Positions 11,794 through 21,153 of a stretch of 64,000 nt of DNA are shown piece after piece. The notes under the pieces were generated by a model, which ran no database searches, had not been told where the DNA came from, and saw only the letters and a program-made list of their open reading frames with translations. The DNA is taken from the NCBI GenBank assembly GCA_031399085.1, contig JANNOQ010000016.1, positions 1 through 64,000 of the forward strand. Reading direction: 5' to 3'. The position numbers were made by a program, and so were the translations under genes. Each line of letters opens with the position of its first letter. The first letter of the stretch is position 1. The stretch is from R-RK-3 sp031399085. GTDB taxonomy: Bacteria; Pseudomonadota; Alphaproteobacteria; Rhizobiales; Rhodomicrobiaceae.

Positions 11794-12102
11794 TCAGCTC
11801 GCAGCCGTCTCTTCAGCGGGTACAGCTCTGGCCTTCTGCACTTCGCGCTTCAGCTTCAACATCCTGTCCGAAAGCTCTTCGTTCTTGGCCTTGAGCAAGA
11901 AGGCGTCGAGCCCGCCGCGATGTTCGACCGAGCGCAAGGCGTGCGCGCTGACCTTAACGCGAACGCTGCGTTTGAGCAGATCGCTGAGCAGCGTCACGTC
12001 GCACAGATTGGGATGGAAGCGCCGCTTCGTCTTGATCTGCGAGTGACTGACAAGGTGACCCACTTGGGCGTCTTTGCCCGTAAGCTCGCATCGGCGGGAC
12101 AT
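11794..12102 (-). CDS. rpmB: Large ribosomal subunit protein bL28
   Basis: 102 residues beginning MSRRCELTGKDAQVGHLVSH, the conserved bL28 N-terminus, followed by KTKRRFHPNLCDVTL. The open frame extends upstream, but the bL28 homology and the GGAG ribosome-binding site before 12102 fix this start. The C-terminus is longer than in E. coli (about 78 aa), as is usual in alphaproteobacteria. It is a stand-alone gene, convergent with the phytase-like gene, with a hairpin in its leader. Confidence 0.95.
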   Translation of the reverse strand: MSRRCELTGKDAQVGHLVSHSQIKTKRRFHPNLCDVTLLSDLLKRSVRVKVSAHALRSVEHRGGLDAFLLKAKNEELSDRMLKLKREVQKARAVPAEETAAS

Positions 12103-12140
12103 GACGATCTCCAGCTCGCTAAAGCTGCCGCTCAGGGCAG

Positions 12141-12171
12141 ATAAAATAAAACGACCACAGCGGAGCCGTGG
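12141..12171 (-). terminator. Terminator-like hairpin in the rpmB 5' leader (possible attenuator)
   Basis: On the minus strand CCACGGC-TCC-GCTGTGG forms a 7-bp stem (one G-U pair) followed by TCGTTTTATTTTA. This is an intrinsic-terminator layout, ending about 40 nt before the rpmB start and pointing into it. It may attenuate rpmB, or it may be the 3' end of an RNA made from 12172-12540. Confidence 0.5.
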
Positions 12172-12540
12172 CCAACAGCCAATGTATAGGTGGAGCAAAC
12201 GCGCCCGTCAAGCGCGTGTCCCCGTTCGGCGCAGGTGAAATTGCGCAGGCGTGCTCCGTACAAAGCGAGGCAAATTGGATGCTTGGTCCAACGGTCTTGC
12301 AAGCCGTCGCTTGTAATTAAGGGCGCGAAACTCCGCCTCGACCTCGTTCGCAGTAGCCGGCCTCCCAGCGCCGACCGTCCTTTGGGAAACATACAATTGA
12401 CGAAATTAAAAAATAGGGCATTTGTAGGTGGTGTGAGCATACAAATTGGGTGCTTCCAGCGTCGCGAGGGCCGGTTTTGGCGCCGTCCGTTTCGAATTGC
12501 GATAGCGTTGGCGGTTTAGTGCGTTGATTAAGGAATAGCC
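12172..12540. other. Intergenic region between rpmB and the DUF3108 gene
   Basis: About 370 bp holding the divergent promoters of rpmB and the DUF3108 gene. No frame here looks like a protein. Confidence 0.5.
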
Positions 12541-13416
12541 ATGAACGCGAACTACGCGGGCCGTCGCAAAACCGTTTCATCTGCCGCCGCCACAATCCTA
12601 GCCATGCTCGTTTTCTGGCTCAGCGCGCCCGGTGGACCAGCTCTCGCCAAAGATCAGACCAGGAAGGTGACCGCCGAATATTCTATCGGATTTAACGGGC
12701 TGGGAATTGGCCAGTTCAAGCTTTGGTCCGATCTAACCAGCAGCCAATATAATCTGAAGGCGCGCGCGACCATCAGCGTGCTCGCCGGCATCGTGTTCGA
12801 ATGGCGCGGGGACACCGCATCGACCGGTCAGGTGATGGCGAAACTGCCGCGTCCGGCGTCGTACAGTTTCGGCTACCGTACGAGTGATAAGGCCGAGATG
12901 ATCAACATCAAATTTTCCAACAACATCGTCGAGGAGATTGCCGTCAATCCGCCGCAAAGGCAGTCGCCCGCGCGCGTGCCGGTCATGCGCAAGCATATGC
13001 AAAATGTCGTCGATCCGTTGAGCGCGCTGGTGATGCTGACCAATATTGGCGGCAACAAAAGCGGTAGCGAAGTGTGCAGCCGCCGCATTCCGATTTTCGA
13101 CGGCAAGGCCCGTTACGATCTCAAGCTGACCTACAAATCGACCAAGACCGTCTCCGCCAACAATGGCTATAACGGTCCCGCCTATGTGTGCAAGGTGAAG
13201 TTCCTGCCCATCGCCGGTCACAAGCGCGGCGATGATGAGAGCGATTTTGCCTCCAAGAATGAAGGCATAGAGCTTTGGATGATGCCGCTGGCGCAGGCGG
13301 AGCTGTATGTCCCCTATTACATTTACATCCCGACGCCGATGGGCAGTGCGACGCTGACCGCCTCAAGCTTCGAGGTCGAAGGTGGAAGCGGGGCCGGCTC
13401 GGCACTCGTTCGGTGA
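12541..13416 (+). CDS. DUF3108-domain protein, exported
   Basis: 291 residues. Residues 1-36 form a signal peptide (basic start, hydrophobic core around ILAMLVFWLS, cleavage site near ALA-KD). The rest reads as a DUF3108 protein: AEYSIGFNGLGIGQFKLW near the start, a central FEWRGD segment, and a C-terminal ELYVPYYIYIPTPMG strand pattern. Such proteins are probably periplasmic, with no firm function known. Its place beside rpmB is common in Rhizobiales. Two cysteines (in SEVCSRR and AYVCKV) might form a disulfide. Confidence 0.8.
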   Translation: MNANYAGRRKTVSSAAATILAMLVFWLSAPGGPALAKDQTRKVTAEYSIGFNGLGIGQFKLWSDLTSSQYNLKARATISVLAGIVFEWRGDTASTGQVMAKLPRPASYSFGYRTSDKAEMINIKFSNNIVEEIAVNPPQRQSPARVPVMRKHMQNVVDPLSALVMLTNIGGNKSGSEVCSRRIPIFDGKARYDLKLTYKSTKTVSANNGYNGPAYVCKVKFLPIAGHKRGDDESDFASKNEGIELWMMPLAQAELYVPYYIYIPTPMGSATLTASSFEVEGGSGAGSALVR

Positions 13417-13664
13417 CGGGTGGCTTGAGTGCGGAACAAAGGGCGAAAGCCATGGCGCACGCGATTCGTACATGAGTCGTTCATGAAATTTTCCCAATTG
13501 TTGAAAATGCCTTACTCACGCTTCTGTGGTTGGCTGGCTTGCAGTCCACAGAATGTGGTTTCGCCTCTGGCCAAACTGGCCGCCTCTATGCTCTATACCG
13601 CCGGAGCAATCGTCAGCTGCGCCTATTTTGCTGACGAGCGTTCAGCCTTTGAGGAACTGCCGCA

Positions 13665-16600
13665 ATGACCGAGATCGCTTCCGCTTCCGCCTCGCGCCGG
13701 ACTGCCCTGGGGCATTCCGTGATCGCGGTGCTCGGGCCGACGAACACGGGCAAGACGCATCTCGCCATCGAGCGGATGCTGGGTCATGAAAGCGGGCTGA
13801 TCGGGCTGCCGCTGCGCCTGCTTGCGCGCGAAGTCTACGATAAGGTCGTCGCGCGCGTCGGAGAGGCGAACGTCGCTCTCATTACTGGAGAGGAAAAGAT
13901 CAAGCCGGAGCGGCCGCGCTATTGGGTCTGCACCGTCGAGGCGATGCCGCGCGACATCGAGGTGGACTTCCTCGCCATCGACGAAATTCAGCTCGCCGCC
14001 GATCCGGAGCGCGGCCATGTCTTTACCGAGCGGCTGTTTTCCGCCCGCGGGCAGAGCGAGACGCTGATGCTCGGCGCTGCGACGATGGAAAGCGCGATCC
14101 GCGATCTGCTGCCGGGCGCCAATTTCATCACCCGCCACCGGCTGTCCAAGCTGACTTACGCCGGGCAGAAGAAGATCACGCGCCTGCCGCGCCGGTCGGC
14201 TATTGTCGCCTTTTCCGCCAATGAGGTCTACGCCGTCGCCGAGCTGATCCGGCGTCAGCGCGGCGGGGCGGCGGTCGTGCTCGGCGGCCTCAGCCCGCGC
14301 ACGCGCAACGCCCAGGTGGCGCTCTACCAGTCGGGCGATGTGGATTTTCTCGTCGCCACCGACGCCATCGGCATGGGCCTCAATCTCGATTTGGATCACG
14401 TCGCCTTTGCCGGGACCCGCAAATTCGACGGCCGCAGCCATCGCGAACTGTCGGCGGGGGAGCTGGGCCAGATCGCCGGCCGCGCCGGACGGCATTTGAA
14501 CGACGGCACATTTGGCGTCACGGGCGATGTCGAGCCGTTTGCGTCGGACATGATCAATCGGCTCGAAAATCATGAATTCGAGCCGGTGAAGATTCTGCAA
14601 TGGCGGAACACCGCTCTCGATTTCGGCTCGATCGACCGGCTGAAGGAAAGTCTGCGCGAAACCCCGACAGCCTCGCGCCTTGCCCGCGCCCGGGCCGCCG
14701 ACGACGTGCTGGCGCTCGACGCCTTGAGCGCCGATGCGGCGATCCGCGACTTGGCCCGCGCCCCTGCCGCGATCAAGCTGCTCTGGGAAGTCTGCCAGAT
14801 CCCCGACTACCGGAAGATTTCCGCGTCGAACCATTCCGACCTTGCCGCCACGCTTTACAAACACCTCATGAGCGAGACCGAGGTCATCCCTGAGGATTGG
14901 TTTGCCGAGCAGGTCGCGCTCGCCGACCGCACCGACGGCGATATCGACACGCTTTCCAACCGGATTTCGCATATCCGCACCTGGACGTTTGTCTCCAACC
15001 GCGCCGGCTGGCTCGCCGATAGCAATCATTGGCGCGAGCGGACCCGCGCCATCGAGGACACACTGTCGGACGCGCTGCACGAGCTTTTAACGCAGCGCTT
15101 CGTCGACCGCCGCACCAGCGTCTTGATGAAATCCATGCGCGACAAGGATACGCTCTATGCCGATATCGAGCATAGCGGCCAGATCTTCGTCGAGAAGCAT
15201 TATGTCGGCAAGCTGGAAGGCTTTCGCTTCACGCCCGATACAGCGGCCGCCGGGGTGCATGGCAAGGCCGCGCGGAGCGCCGCCGCGAAGGTCTTGGCGC
15301 AGGAACTCAGCGACCGCGCCGACCGGCTTTGCGAGGCCAAGGATGAGGCGTTCACGCTGTCGCGCAATGGCGCCGTGACTTGGGAACGCCAAGAGATCGG
15401 CCGCCTGGAGGCGGGGCAGGAGCCGCTGCGCCCGGCCTTTGCGCTGATGGCCGACGAGCATCTTGCCCAGGCCGACAAGGAGGCCGTGGTCAAGCGCGTC
15501 GAGGCCTGGATTGCGGCGCTGATCGAGATGCGTTTGAAGCCGCTGGTCGATCTTTCGAAAGCGCCAGATGTCACCGGTCTAGCGCGTGGCATCGGTTTCC
15601 AGCTTGTGGAGAATTTCGGCGTTCTGCCTCGCGAGGTCGTCGCTGAGGAAATTCGCTCACTCGATCAGCAGGCTCGCGCCGAGCTGCGCAAATTCGGCGT
15701 GCGGTTTGGTGCCTACAATATCTATTTCCCCATTCTGCTTAAGCCTGCCGCCGCCGATCTGCTGCTCTTGCTCTGGGCGTTGAAACACGGCGCGGCCGCC
15801 GGCATTGAAATCGCGAATTTGCCGGTGCCGCCGCGCCAGGGGCTCACCTCGGTTACGGTCGACAAGGCGGTGCCGGAAGTCTTCTACCGCGCCGCCGGTT
15901 TCCATGTCTGCGGGCCGCGGGCCATCCGCGTCGACATGCTCGAACGGCTCGCCGATCTGATCCGTCCGCTGACGAGCTGGAAGCCTTCGCTTGCGCGGCC
16001 TGAACCGCCCGCCGGAGCGGTCGGGCGCGGCGGTTTCAAGGTGCAGCCGGATATGCTCTCGATCATCGGCTGTTCGGCTGAGGAAATGGGCCATGTGCTG
16101 TTCGTGCTCGGCTTCCGCAAGGAGCGGCGTCTGGTTCAGCCGGCGCCTGCCATCTCTGCCGCCGAAGCTGCGGTCGCTGGGGAGGCCGACACCGAATCGA
16201 CCGAGACGGGCGCTGAAGTCACGGAGAACGCCGCTGCGCAAAACGGTGCCGAGCCTGCATCCGTTGTCGCCGAGAGCGAAGTTTTGCACGCACAAGCCGT
16301 CGAGATGGTCTTAGAGGCGCAGCCAGTGGCGGAGTCAACCGTGCTGCCAGATGCCGCGCGCGTCGAAGAGCCGCCAATTGCCGACGCTTCAGCAGAGGCC
16401 GTCACTCCGCCAAATGCCGTGAGCGTGTTGCCTGAGGCAGCCGAGGCCGGGACGGGCGAGCCTGCCGCGATTGAACAGGAATTTGAAGACATCTGGCGCC
16501 CGCGCCGCCGCGTCCAAAATGAGGAGCGGCGTCAACCGAACCCAAGGGCCGAGCGCAAACGCGAGCGCTATTCACCTGCTGCCAATGGCACTGCGGAGAC

Positions 16601-16856
16601 GCCGGCGCTTGCCGCCAAACCGGAGGGCGCGCCCGACCGGCCGCCTCGCAGGGATCGGGATCGCCCGCCACAGCGCGAGGATCGCCGCCGCAACGACTGG
16701 CGCGGAGGCGACAAGGGCGCACGCCCCGACCATGCCGCAAAAGCGGCCGCCCCCGCAAAACGGCAGAAGGAGGCCGTCGCCGACCCTGACTCCCCCTTCG
16801 CCGCGCTTTTGCAGCTGAAGGAGCGCATGGCGCGCGCCGCGCAGGATCAAGCCTGA
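13665..16856 (+). CDS. SUV3-like DEAD/DEAH-box RNA helicase with disordered C-terminus
   Basis: 1063 residues. Walker A GPTNTGKT (24-31), DEIQ motif II (106-109), and helicase C-terminal motifs (TDAIGMGLNLD, QIAGRAGRH) match the alphaproteobacterial family related to mitochondrial SUV3, an ATP-dependent helicase of RNA turnover. The last roughly 220 residues are low-complexity: first Ala/Glu/Val-rich and acidic, then Arg/Asp/Pro-rich basic stretches (RRDRDRPPQREDRRR), probably disordered and RNA- or partner-binding. An S4 RNA-binding gene follows after 4 bp, so the two probably form an operon in RNA metabolism. Confidence 0.88.
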   Translation: MTEIASASASRRTALGHSVIAVLGPTNTGKTHLAIERMLGHESGLIGLPLRLLAREVYDKVVARVGEANVALITGEEKIKPERPRYWVCTVEAMPRDIEVDFLAIDEIQLAADPERGHVFTERLFSARGQSETLMLGAATMESAIRDLLPGANFITRHRLSKLTYAGQKKITRLPRRSAIVAFSANEVYAVAELIRRQRGGAAVVLGGLSPRTRNAQVALYQSGDVDFLVATDAIGMGLNLDLDHVAFAGTRKFDGRSHRELSAGELGQIAGRAGRHLNDGTFGVTGDVEPFASDMINRLENHEFEPVKILQWRNTALDFGSIDRLKESLRETPTASRLARARAADDVLALDALSADAAIRDLARAPAAIKLLWEVCQIPDYRKISASNHSDLAATLYKHLMSETEVIPEDWFAEQVALADRTDGDIDTLSNRISHIRTWTFVSNRAGWLADSNHWRERTRAIEDTLSDALHELLTQRFVDRRTSVLMKSMRDKDTLYADIEHSGQIFVEKHYVGKLEGFRFTPDTAAAGVHGKAARSAAAKVLAQELSDRADRLCEAKDEAFTLSRNGAVTWERQEIGRLEAGQEPLRPAFALMADEHLAQADKEAVVKRVEAWIAALIEMRLKPLVDLSKAPDVTGLARGIGFQLVENFGVLPREVVAEEIRSLDQQARAELRKFGVRFGAYNIYFPILLKPAAADLLLLLWALKHGAAAGIEIANLPVPPRQGLTSVTVDKAVPEVFYRAAGFHVCGPRAIRVDMLERLADLIRPLTSWKPSLARPEPPAGAVGRGGFKVQPDMLSIIGCSAEEMGHVLFVLGFRKERRLVQPAPAISAAEAAVAGEADTESTETGAEVTENAAAQNGAEPASVVAESEVLHAQAVEMVLEAQPVAESTVLPDAARVEEPPIADASAEAVTPPNAVSVLPEAAEAGTGEPAAIEQEFEDIWRPRRRVQNEERRQPNPRAERKRERYSPAANGTAETPALAAKPEGAPDRPPRRDRDRPPQREDRRRNDWRGGDKGARPDHAAKAAAPAKRQKEAVADPDSPFAALLQLKERMARAAQDQA

Positions 16857-16860
16857 GCCA

Positions 16861-17205
16861 ATGGGCGACGCCGAGGACGCTCACGCAACCCAGCGCCTCG
16901 ACAAATGGCTCTGGCATGCGCGGATCGTTAAGACGCGCTCACTCGCCGCTGAACTGGTCGCGCAGGGCAAGGTCCGCATCAACCGCGAAAAGATTCTAAA
17001 GCCTGCCCACCCAGTGAAATCCGGCGACGTCCTTACGGCGGCGCTGTTCGGCCGGGTCCGTATTTTGCAAATTGAAGCGTTGAGCGAAAGGCGCGTTCCA
17101 GCGGCGCGAGCGCGGACGCTGTATCTGGATCTCACGCCGCCCGCCGATCCGCGCGTTTCCGCTCTCCCTGATAACAATGCCGCGACGCACGAGCAATCGG
17201 CCTGA
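16861..17205 (+). CDS. S4-domain RNA-binding protein (HslR-like)
   Basis: 114 residues. An S4 domain fills residues 9-70: QRLDKWLWHARIVKTRSLAAELV, then GKVRINREKILKPAHPVKSGDVL. This is the pattern of HslR-type proteins, which in E. coli bind stalled 50S subunits carrying nascent chains. The gene starts 4 bp after the helicase stop and is probably translated from the same mRNA. The function in this organism is inferred from the family only. Confidence 0.88.
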   Translation: MGDAEDAHATQRLDKWLWHARIVKTRSLAAELVAQGKVRINREKILKPAHPVKSGDVLTAALFGRVRILQIEALSERRVPAARARTLYLDLTPPADPRVSALPDNNAATHEQSA

Positions 17206-17315
17206 GACGCCTTAAGACCCGCAACGGCTTGCCAAACGAAGCGGTCAGCCTTGTTGCTGTTGACGCACACCTGGCGATGACTATGATCGCACATCCTTAC
17301 GGAGCCGGACACCTC

Positions 17316-17402
17316 GCGGGCGTGGCGGAATCGGTAGACGCGCCGGACTCAAAATCCGGTTCTGGTGACAGAGTGTCGGTTCGAGTCCGACCGCCCGCAC
17401 CA
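17316..17402 (+). tRNA. tRNA-Leu (anticodon CAA)
   Basis: The acceptor stem GCGGGCG (17316-17322) pairs with CGCCCGC (17392-17398); CCA is encoded at 17400-17402. The anticodon arm CCGGA-CTCAAAA-TCCGG places CAA at 17350-17352. The long variable arm (TTCTGGTGACAGAGTGT) is the class II layout expected for leucine. The T arm reads TCGGTTCGAGTCCGA. Confidence 0.97.
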
Positions 17403-17468
17403 CTCACATTTTGCGCTATAAGTCCTTCTCATTGAGCTGCCTGTAAAGGAGCATATTCCGCGCCTCCC

Positions 17469-17841
17469 TTAGCGCGGCTGATTCCCAGGCGTTATCGGTT
17501 CCGAGTGAGGAGGCAGGCCAAAGAAAACCTCAACCGAGAGAATAAGCTCGCCTGCCAGCCGGAAAAATTCGCTGTTGCGAAACGTCACGCCCTCTGCCGA
17601 TTTCCCTTCATAGAGCACGAAGCAACCCTTCTCGCCCGCCACCACCTCAATGAGATCGAAGCTCTGAAACGTGCCTGCGGCCGGCCAGCACCGCTCGAAA
17701 TACGCTTCGATTGATGTGGTCGTCATAGGGGCTGGTGAAGGTGAAATCCTTGTGCAGCAGGCTTTCTATCGCGCCGCGATCCGCCGACTGATAGGCGTCG
17801 AAACAGCGCCGGACAATTTCCTCAATCTGACTGCGCTCCAT
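17469..17841 (-). pseudogene. SnoaL/NTF2-like protein, disrupted by a single frameshift
   Basis: Two overlapping frames together make one NTF2-like (SnoaL or ketosteroid-isomerase fold) protein of about 120 residues. The first frame gives MERSQIEEIVRRCFDAYQ... up to FTSPYDDHINR; the next gives AYFERCWPAAGTFQSFDLIE...FRNSEFFR. The switch falls near 17705, where CGAAGCG seems to carry one extra A (CGAGCG would restore N-R-A-Y-F-E-R). This is either a recent mutation or a base-call error. The fold covers small hydrolases, isomerases and lyases, so no substrate can be named. It shares direction with the next gene upstream (17881-18348). Confidence 0.7.
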
Positions 17842-17880
17842 GCTGTTCGATCCAATGCTCCATAATTTCCGGCGGTCTGC

Positions 17881-18348
17881 CTATAGCTGGGAAACCCGTA
17901 CCGCTTTACGGTCGCACAATGGAAGCCAAGTTTCGCCCTCCGGACGCTGCTCCCAAACGATCCTCTGGGTGTCGCCATCATCCGCGAATTCGACCCTGGC
18001 GCGTTCTGTATCGCCTGTGAATGTCCATAGGTTCCCGTCCACGCGGGTTACGTATTCGCGGAAAAAGCCGTGGTTTTCGAACGAACGCGTCACATAGTTC
18101 CCGGTCTCCGCGTCGTAACCGATGATGCTGATGCCTTTAAATACGTTTGGTCCTGTCATGGCATCCCAGCGCTGAACCACAAAGAACTCGCCGGGCAACC
18201 ATTCGACTTCCTCATCGCTGACCCATCGCTCCTTTGACCCAAGCGCATTAAAGGACACGCCCACAGCGTGCCATCGGCCAAGGAAGACGCCAAGATGATC
18301 TTGCTCGACCCCGCGTTTGAGGATTTTTTCGCTTGCGCCCTGCGACAT
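17881..18348 (-). CDS. DUF1579-like lipocalin-fold protein
   Basis: 155 residues from ATG 18348, which has AAAGGAAGAA before it; the frame is open 11 codons further. The pattern HLGVFLGRWHAVGVSF, then DEEVEWLPGEFFVVQRWDA, GISIIGYDAETGNYVTRSFENHG and FTGDTERARVEF resembles the DUF1579 / heme-binding-like beta-barrel group of small cytosolic proteins. No signal peptide is seen. It lies just upstream of the frameshifted SnoaL-like gene and probably shares its transcript. Function unknown. Confidence 0.65.
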   Translation of the reverse strand: MSQGASEKILKRGVEQDHLGVFLGRWHAVGVSFNALGSKERWVSDEEVEWLPGEFFVVQRWDAMTGPNVFKGISIIGYDAETGNYVTRSFENHGFFREYVTRVDGNLWTFTGDTERARVEFADDGDTQRIVWEQRPEGETWLPLCDRKAVRVSQL

Positions 18349-18441
18349 CGGCTGTTCTTCCTTTTGCCTGCTACCAAACAACTGAAGAACAGCGTTTGGG
18401 TTCCGGGAAGTTGCTCGACAATGGTTGCTAGCCCGCGTTCC

Positions 18442-19260
18442 CTATCGTCTTATGCCGCGCGCCGAAGCCAGCTCCCGCATCGCCTCTGCAGTCTCCTGGT
18501 CCGCGGGAAAAAACGATTCCACCGCCAGCTCCGACAGCGTCACGTCCACCGGAGTGCCGAAGATCGTCGTGGTGCTTATGAAGGAAAGAATGCGGCCGCC
18601 CAACTCCAGCTGGAGCGGGATTACGATCGCCCCCGCGTCCACGACGCGCGGGCCGGCGGTTCGCGCCTTCATCGGCAAAGGGTAGGCGCAAAGCTCCTTG
18701 TCCAGCGCCATAAGCTCGGGATCGGCGGTCAGTTCGATCTGCTGGCGCAGGCGGGTTAGAATAAGAGCACGCCACTCGCCGAAATTGCGAATGTGCGGCG
18801 CAAGGCCCGAGGGGTGCAGACTGAGCCGCAAGACATTGACGGGCGGAGCAAGCAGCGCCGGATCGGCAACGACGGTTAGGAGCGGCGCGACCGCGGCGTT
18901 CGCCAAGACCATCCGCCAGTGTCGGTCGACCGCCAGCGCAGGGTTGGGTTCAAGACTGCGCAAGACCAATTCGACAGCGGCGCGCGCGGCCTTCATGGAG
19001 GGGTCGGTCAGCGGCCTTTCGGTGAAGATGGGCGCGTAGCCGGCGGAGAGAAGCAGAATGTTCCGCTCCCGCAAAGGCAGGCCCAAACGCTCGCCCAGAT
19101 GCAGGGTCATGTCACGCGAGGGAATGGACCGGCCGCTTTCGAGAAAGCTCAAATGGCGCTGCGAGATGTTGGCCTCCAAGGCGAGGTCGAGCTGGCTCAT
19201 GCGGCGGCGCGTTCGCCACTCCTTGAGGAGCGCTCCTGTTCGGGCAGGATGAGTGGTCAT
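18442..19260 (-). CDS. XRE-family transcriptional regulator with MmyB-like ligand domain
   Basis: 272 residues. The helix-turn-helix is at about 8-65 (LLKEWRTRRRMSQLDLALEANISQRHLSFLE). The rest matches the MmyB-like domain (PF17765 type): RNILLLSAGYAP, LVLRSLEPNPALAVDRHWRMVLAN and LSELAVESFFPAD. Members are cytosolic repressors thought to sense fatty acyl or similar small ligands and often control a neighbouring oxidoreductase. Here the divergent neighbour is a small membrane protein at 19415; the 154-bp gap could carry a shared operator. Confidence 0.85.
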   Translation of the reverse strand: MTTHPARTGALLKEWRTRRRMSQLDLALEANISQRHLSFLESGRSIPSRDMTLHLGERLGLPLRERNILLLSAGYAPIFTERPLTDPSMKAARAAVELVLRSLEPNPALAVDRHWRMVLANAAVAPLLTVVADPALLAPPVNVLRLSLHPSGLAPHIRNFGEWRALILTRLRQQIELTADPELMALDKELCAYPLPMKARTAGPRVVDAGAIVIPLQLELGGRILSFISTTTIFGTPVDVTLSELAVESFFPADQETAEAMRELASARGIRR

Positions 19261-19414
19261 CCACGCATCCTAGCGGAGCCATCACTCAGTTTCCATTACC
19301 CGCAACGTAATCGCCACCGGCTTCGTTTGCTGGGATGTTCGGCGCGTCGGAGGGGCAAAGCGCTGAGCGCCGCCTACGGCCCAAACGTCAAAATCGCGGT
19401 TAAGGAGTGAATTC

Positions 19415-19810
19415 ATGTCTATTTTAATCTCGCCATTCCTCAAAAAAGCTCTCATTGCCGACGCTGTCTTGAGCGGAGCGGCTGCGCTGCTTATGGCGTT
19501 TGGCGCCGAGTTGCTCGCGGGACTGCTCGGACTTCCCGAACAGCTCCTGCTCTGGGCAGGAGGGGCATTGCTGCCCTTCGTCATGCTGCTCTTGCTAACC
19601 GCACGGCGCGAGTCTGCACCGAAACTGCTGCTGGCCTCCATCGTCGTGATCAACATTCTTTGGGTTTTGGCCAGCATCATTCTGCTGATCGGCGGCCTTG
19701 TCTCACCGAATGCACTCGGTTATGCGTTTGTCATCGCGCAAGCGCTGGCCGTCGGCCTGTTCGCGGAATTGCAAATCGTTGGACTGCGTCAATCACCCGC
19801 GTCGGCATGA
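19415..19810 (+). CDS. Small integral membrane protein, function unknown
   Basis: 131 residues with four hydrophobic segments (about 10-32, 40-63, 71-95, 101-122), so probably a four-helix inner-membrane protein. A good RBS (AAGGAGTG) precedes ATG 19415. I do not recognise the family with certainty. It is divergent from the MmyB-type regulator and may be its target. Confidence 0.7.
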   Translation: MSILISPFLKKALIADAVLSGAAALLMAFGAELLAGLLGLPEQLLLWAGGALLPFVMLLLLTARRESAPKLLLASIVVINILWVLASIILLIGGLVSPNALGYAFVIAQALAVGLFAELQIVGLRQSPASA

Positions 19811-20115
19811 AGCCGGTTTGATCAGCAACCGACGCAGTTTCCTGGCCAGACGCGGAGACTGCGTCGCATTCCAGCATGCTCCGTTGGAGCCATGCGGACT
19901 TGAGATGCTCGCGATCCAGTGCTACCAAACAGTTAGATCGCTGAAGGCGCAATAGCCGCGCTTTTGCCGGGTTTTCTCCAAGCGCCGGCCGGCCCCCTCG
20001 CCGAACCGGCGCGCCGGCGTTCGCCTGTGTCTAATCTGCGCGAGCTCGAAAAGCGAGACCGCCGCGCAGACCGCATTTCCGGTTCTTGGAGAGCGGCAAA
20101 GAGGATCGTTTGCGC
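19811..20115. other. Intergenic region, no gene recognised
   Basis: About 300 bp between the membrane protein and the carboxypeptidase gene. Short GC-rich inverted repeats such as CGCCGGCCGGCC occur around 19985; I see nothing else. Confidence 0.4.
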
Positions 20116-21096
20116 ATGAAATCTAATCGTCGCCTACGCCTGGCTGTGACGGCTGTTTGTCTTGCAATTGCGCCTGCTGCCGCGACAGCAGGGCCAGCCA
20201 TTGTGATCGACTCGCAATCCGGCCTCGTGATCTATTCCGAGGACGCCGACCGCGCCTGGCATCCGGCCTCGCTGACCAAGCTGATGACCGCATATCTCAC
20301 CTTCGAGGCGCTGCGCGACGGCAAGCTGTCGATAGCGGACAAAATCACCTGCTCGCAACATGCGCTCAGTATGCCCCCGAGCAAGATTGGCTTGCCGGTC
20401 GGCGGCGAAATCACCGTGGAACTCGCCCTCAAGGCGCTAATCGTCAAATCGGCCAATGATGTCGCCGTCATGCTGGCGGAGCGGATCGCGGGCAGTGAAT
20501 TGGCTTTCGTGGAGCGTATGAACGAGACCGCCAAGCGGCTCGGCATGTCGCAGACGCAATTTTTCAACGCCAATGGCCTCCCGCATGAACAGCAAGTGAC
20601 CACGGCTCGTGACATGGCCATTCTTGGAAAAGCGCTGCTGGCGGAGTTTCCCCAGCATGAAGCGCTGTATTCACTGACGTCTTTCAAGATCGGCAAGCGC
20701 ACCCTTCGCTCGCACAACAAGCTCTTGAAGACCTTCGACGGCGCCGATGGCATGAAGACCGGCTTTATCTGCGCGTCCGGGTTCAATGTGGTGGCAAGCG
20801 CCAAACGCGGCGAGCGGCGCATTCTGGCGGTCGTGCTCGGCGAGGAGTCGAGCGGCGCGCGCACGGCGCGGGCCTCGCTGTTGATCCAGCATGGCTTTGA
20901 AAATTATCAATGGAAGACGATGTTTTCCACCAACCTCGACCAGCTGGCGCTCGATGACAGCGCCGTCAAGACCCCCGGCGATCTGCGGCCCGTCGTGTGC
21001 AAGCCGCGTCCGGTGCGCAAGCGCAAAAAGGCCAGGATCAAGCCAAAGGCGGCGCAGCAATCCAAGCCGGAAGCAAAGCAAGAGCCGAAAAGTTAA
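20116..21096 (+). CDS. D-alanyl-D-alanine carboxypeptidase (S11 family, DacA/PBP5-like)
   Basis: 326 residues from ATG 20116 (AGAGGA upstream; the frame extends 10 codons 5'). The signal peptide is residues 1-26 with an ATAGPA cleavage region. Catalytic motifs are SLTK with nucleophile Ser52, SAN at 112-114 and KTG at 214-216 in DGMKTGF. The enzyme trims the terminal D-Ala from peptidoglycan stem peptides in the periplasm. The tail beyond about 290 is Lys/Pro/Gln-rich rather than a clear amphipathic anchor, so membrane attachment is uncertain. Confidence 0.92.
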   Translation: MKSNRRLRLAVTAVCLAIAPAAATAGPAIVIDSQSGLVIYSEDADRAWHPASLTKLMTAYLTFEALRDGKLSIADKITCSQHALSMPPSKIGLPVGGEITVELALKALIVKSANDVAVMLAERIAGSELAFVERMNETAKRLGMSQTQFFNANGLPHEQQVTTARDMAILGKALLAEFPQHEALYSLTSFKIGKRTLRSHNKLLKTFDGADGMKTGFICASGFNVVASAKRGERRILAVVLGEESSGARTARASLLIQHGFENYQWKTMFSTNLDQLALDDSAVKTPGDLRPVVCKPRPVRKRKKARIKPKAAQQSKPEAKQEPKS

Positions 21097-21153
21097 AGAA
21101 GCAAGCGATTGGCTCGATCGTCGAGCCCAATGAGCGATGGCTCTGTTGCTACG

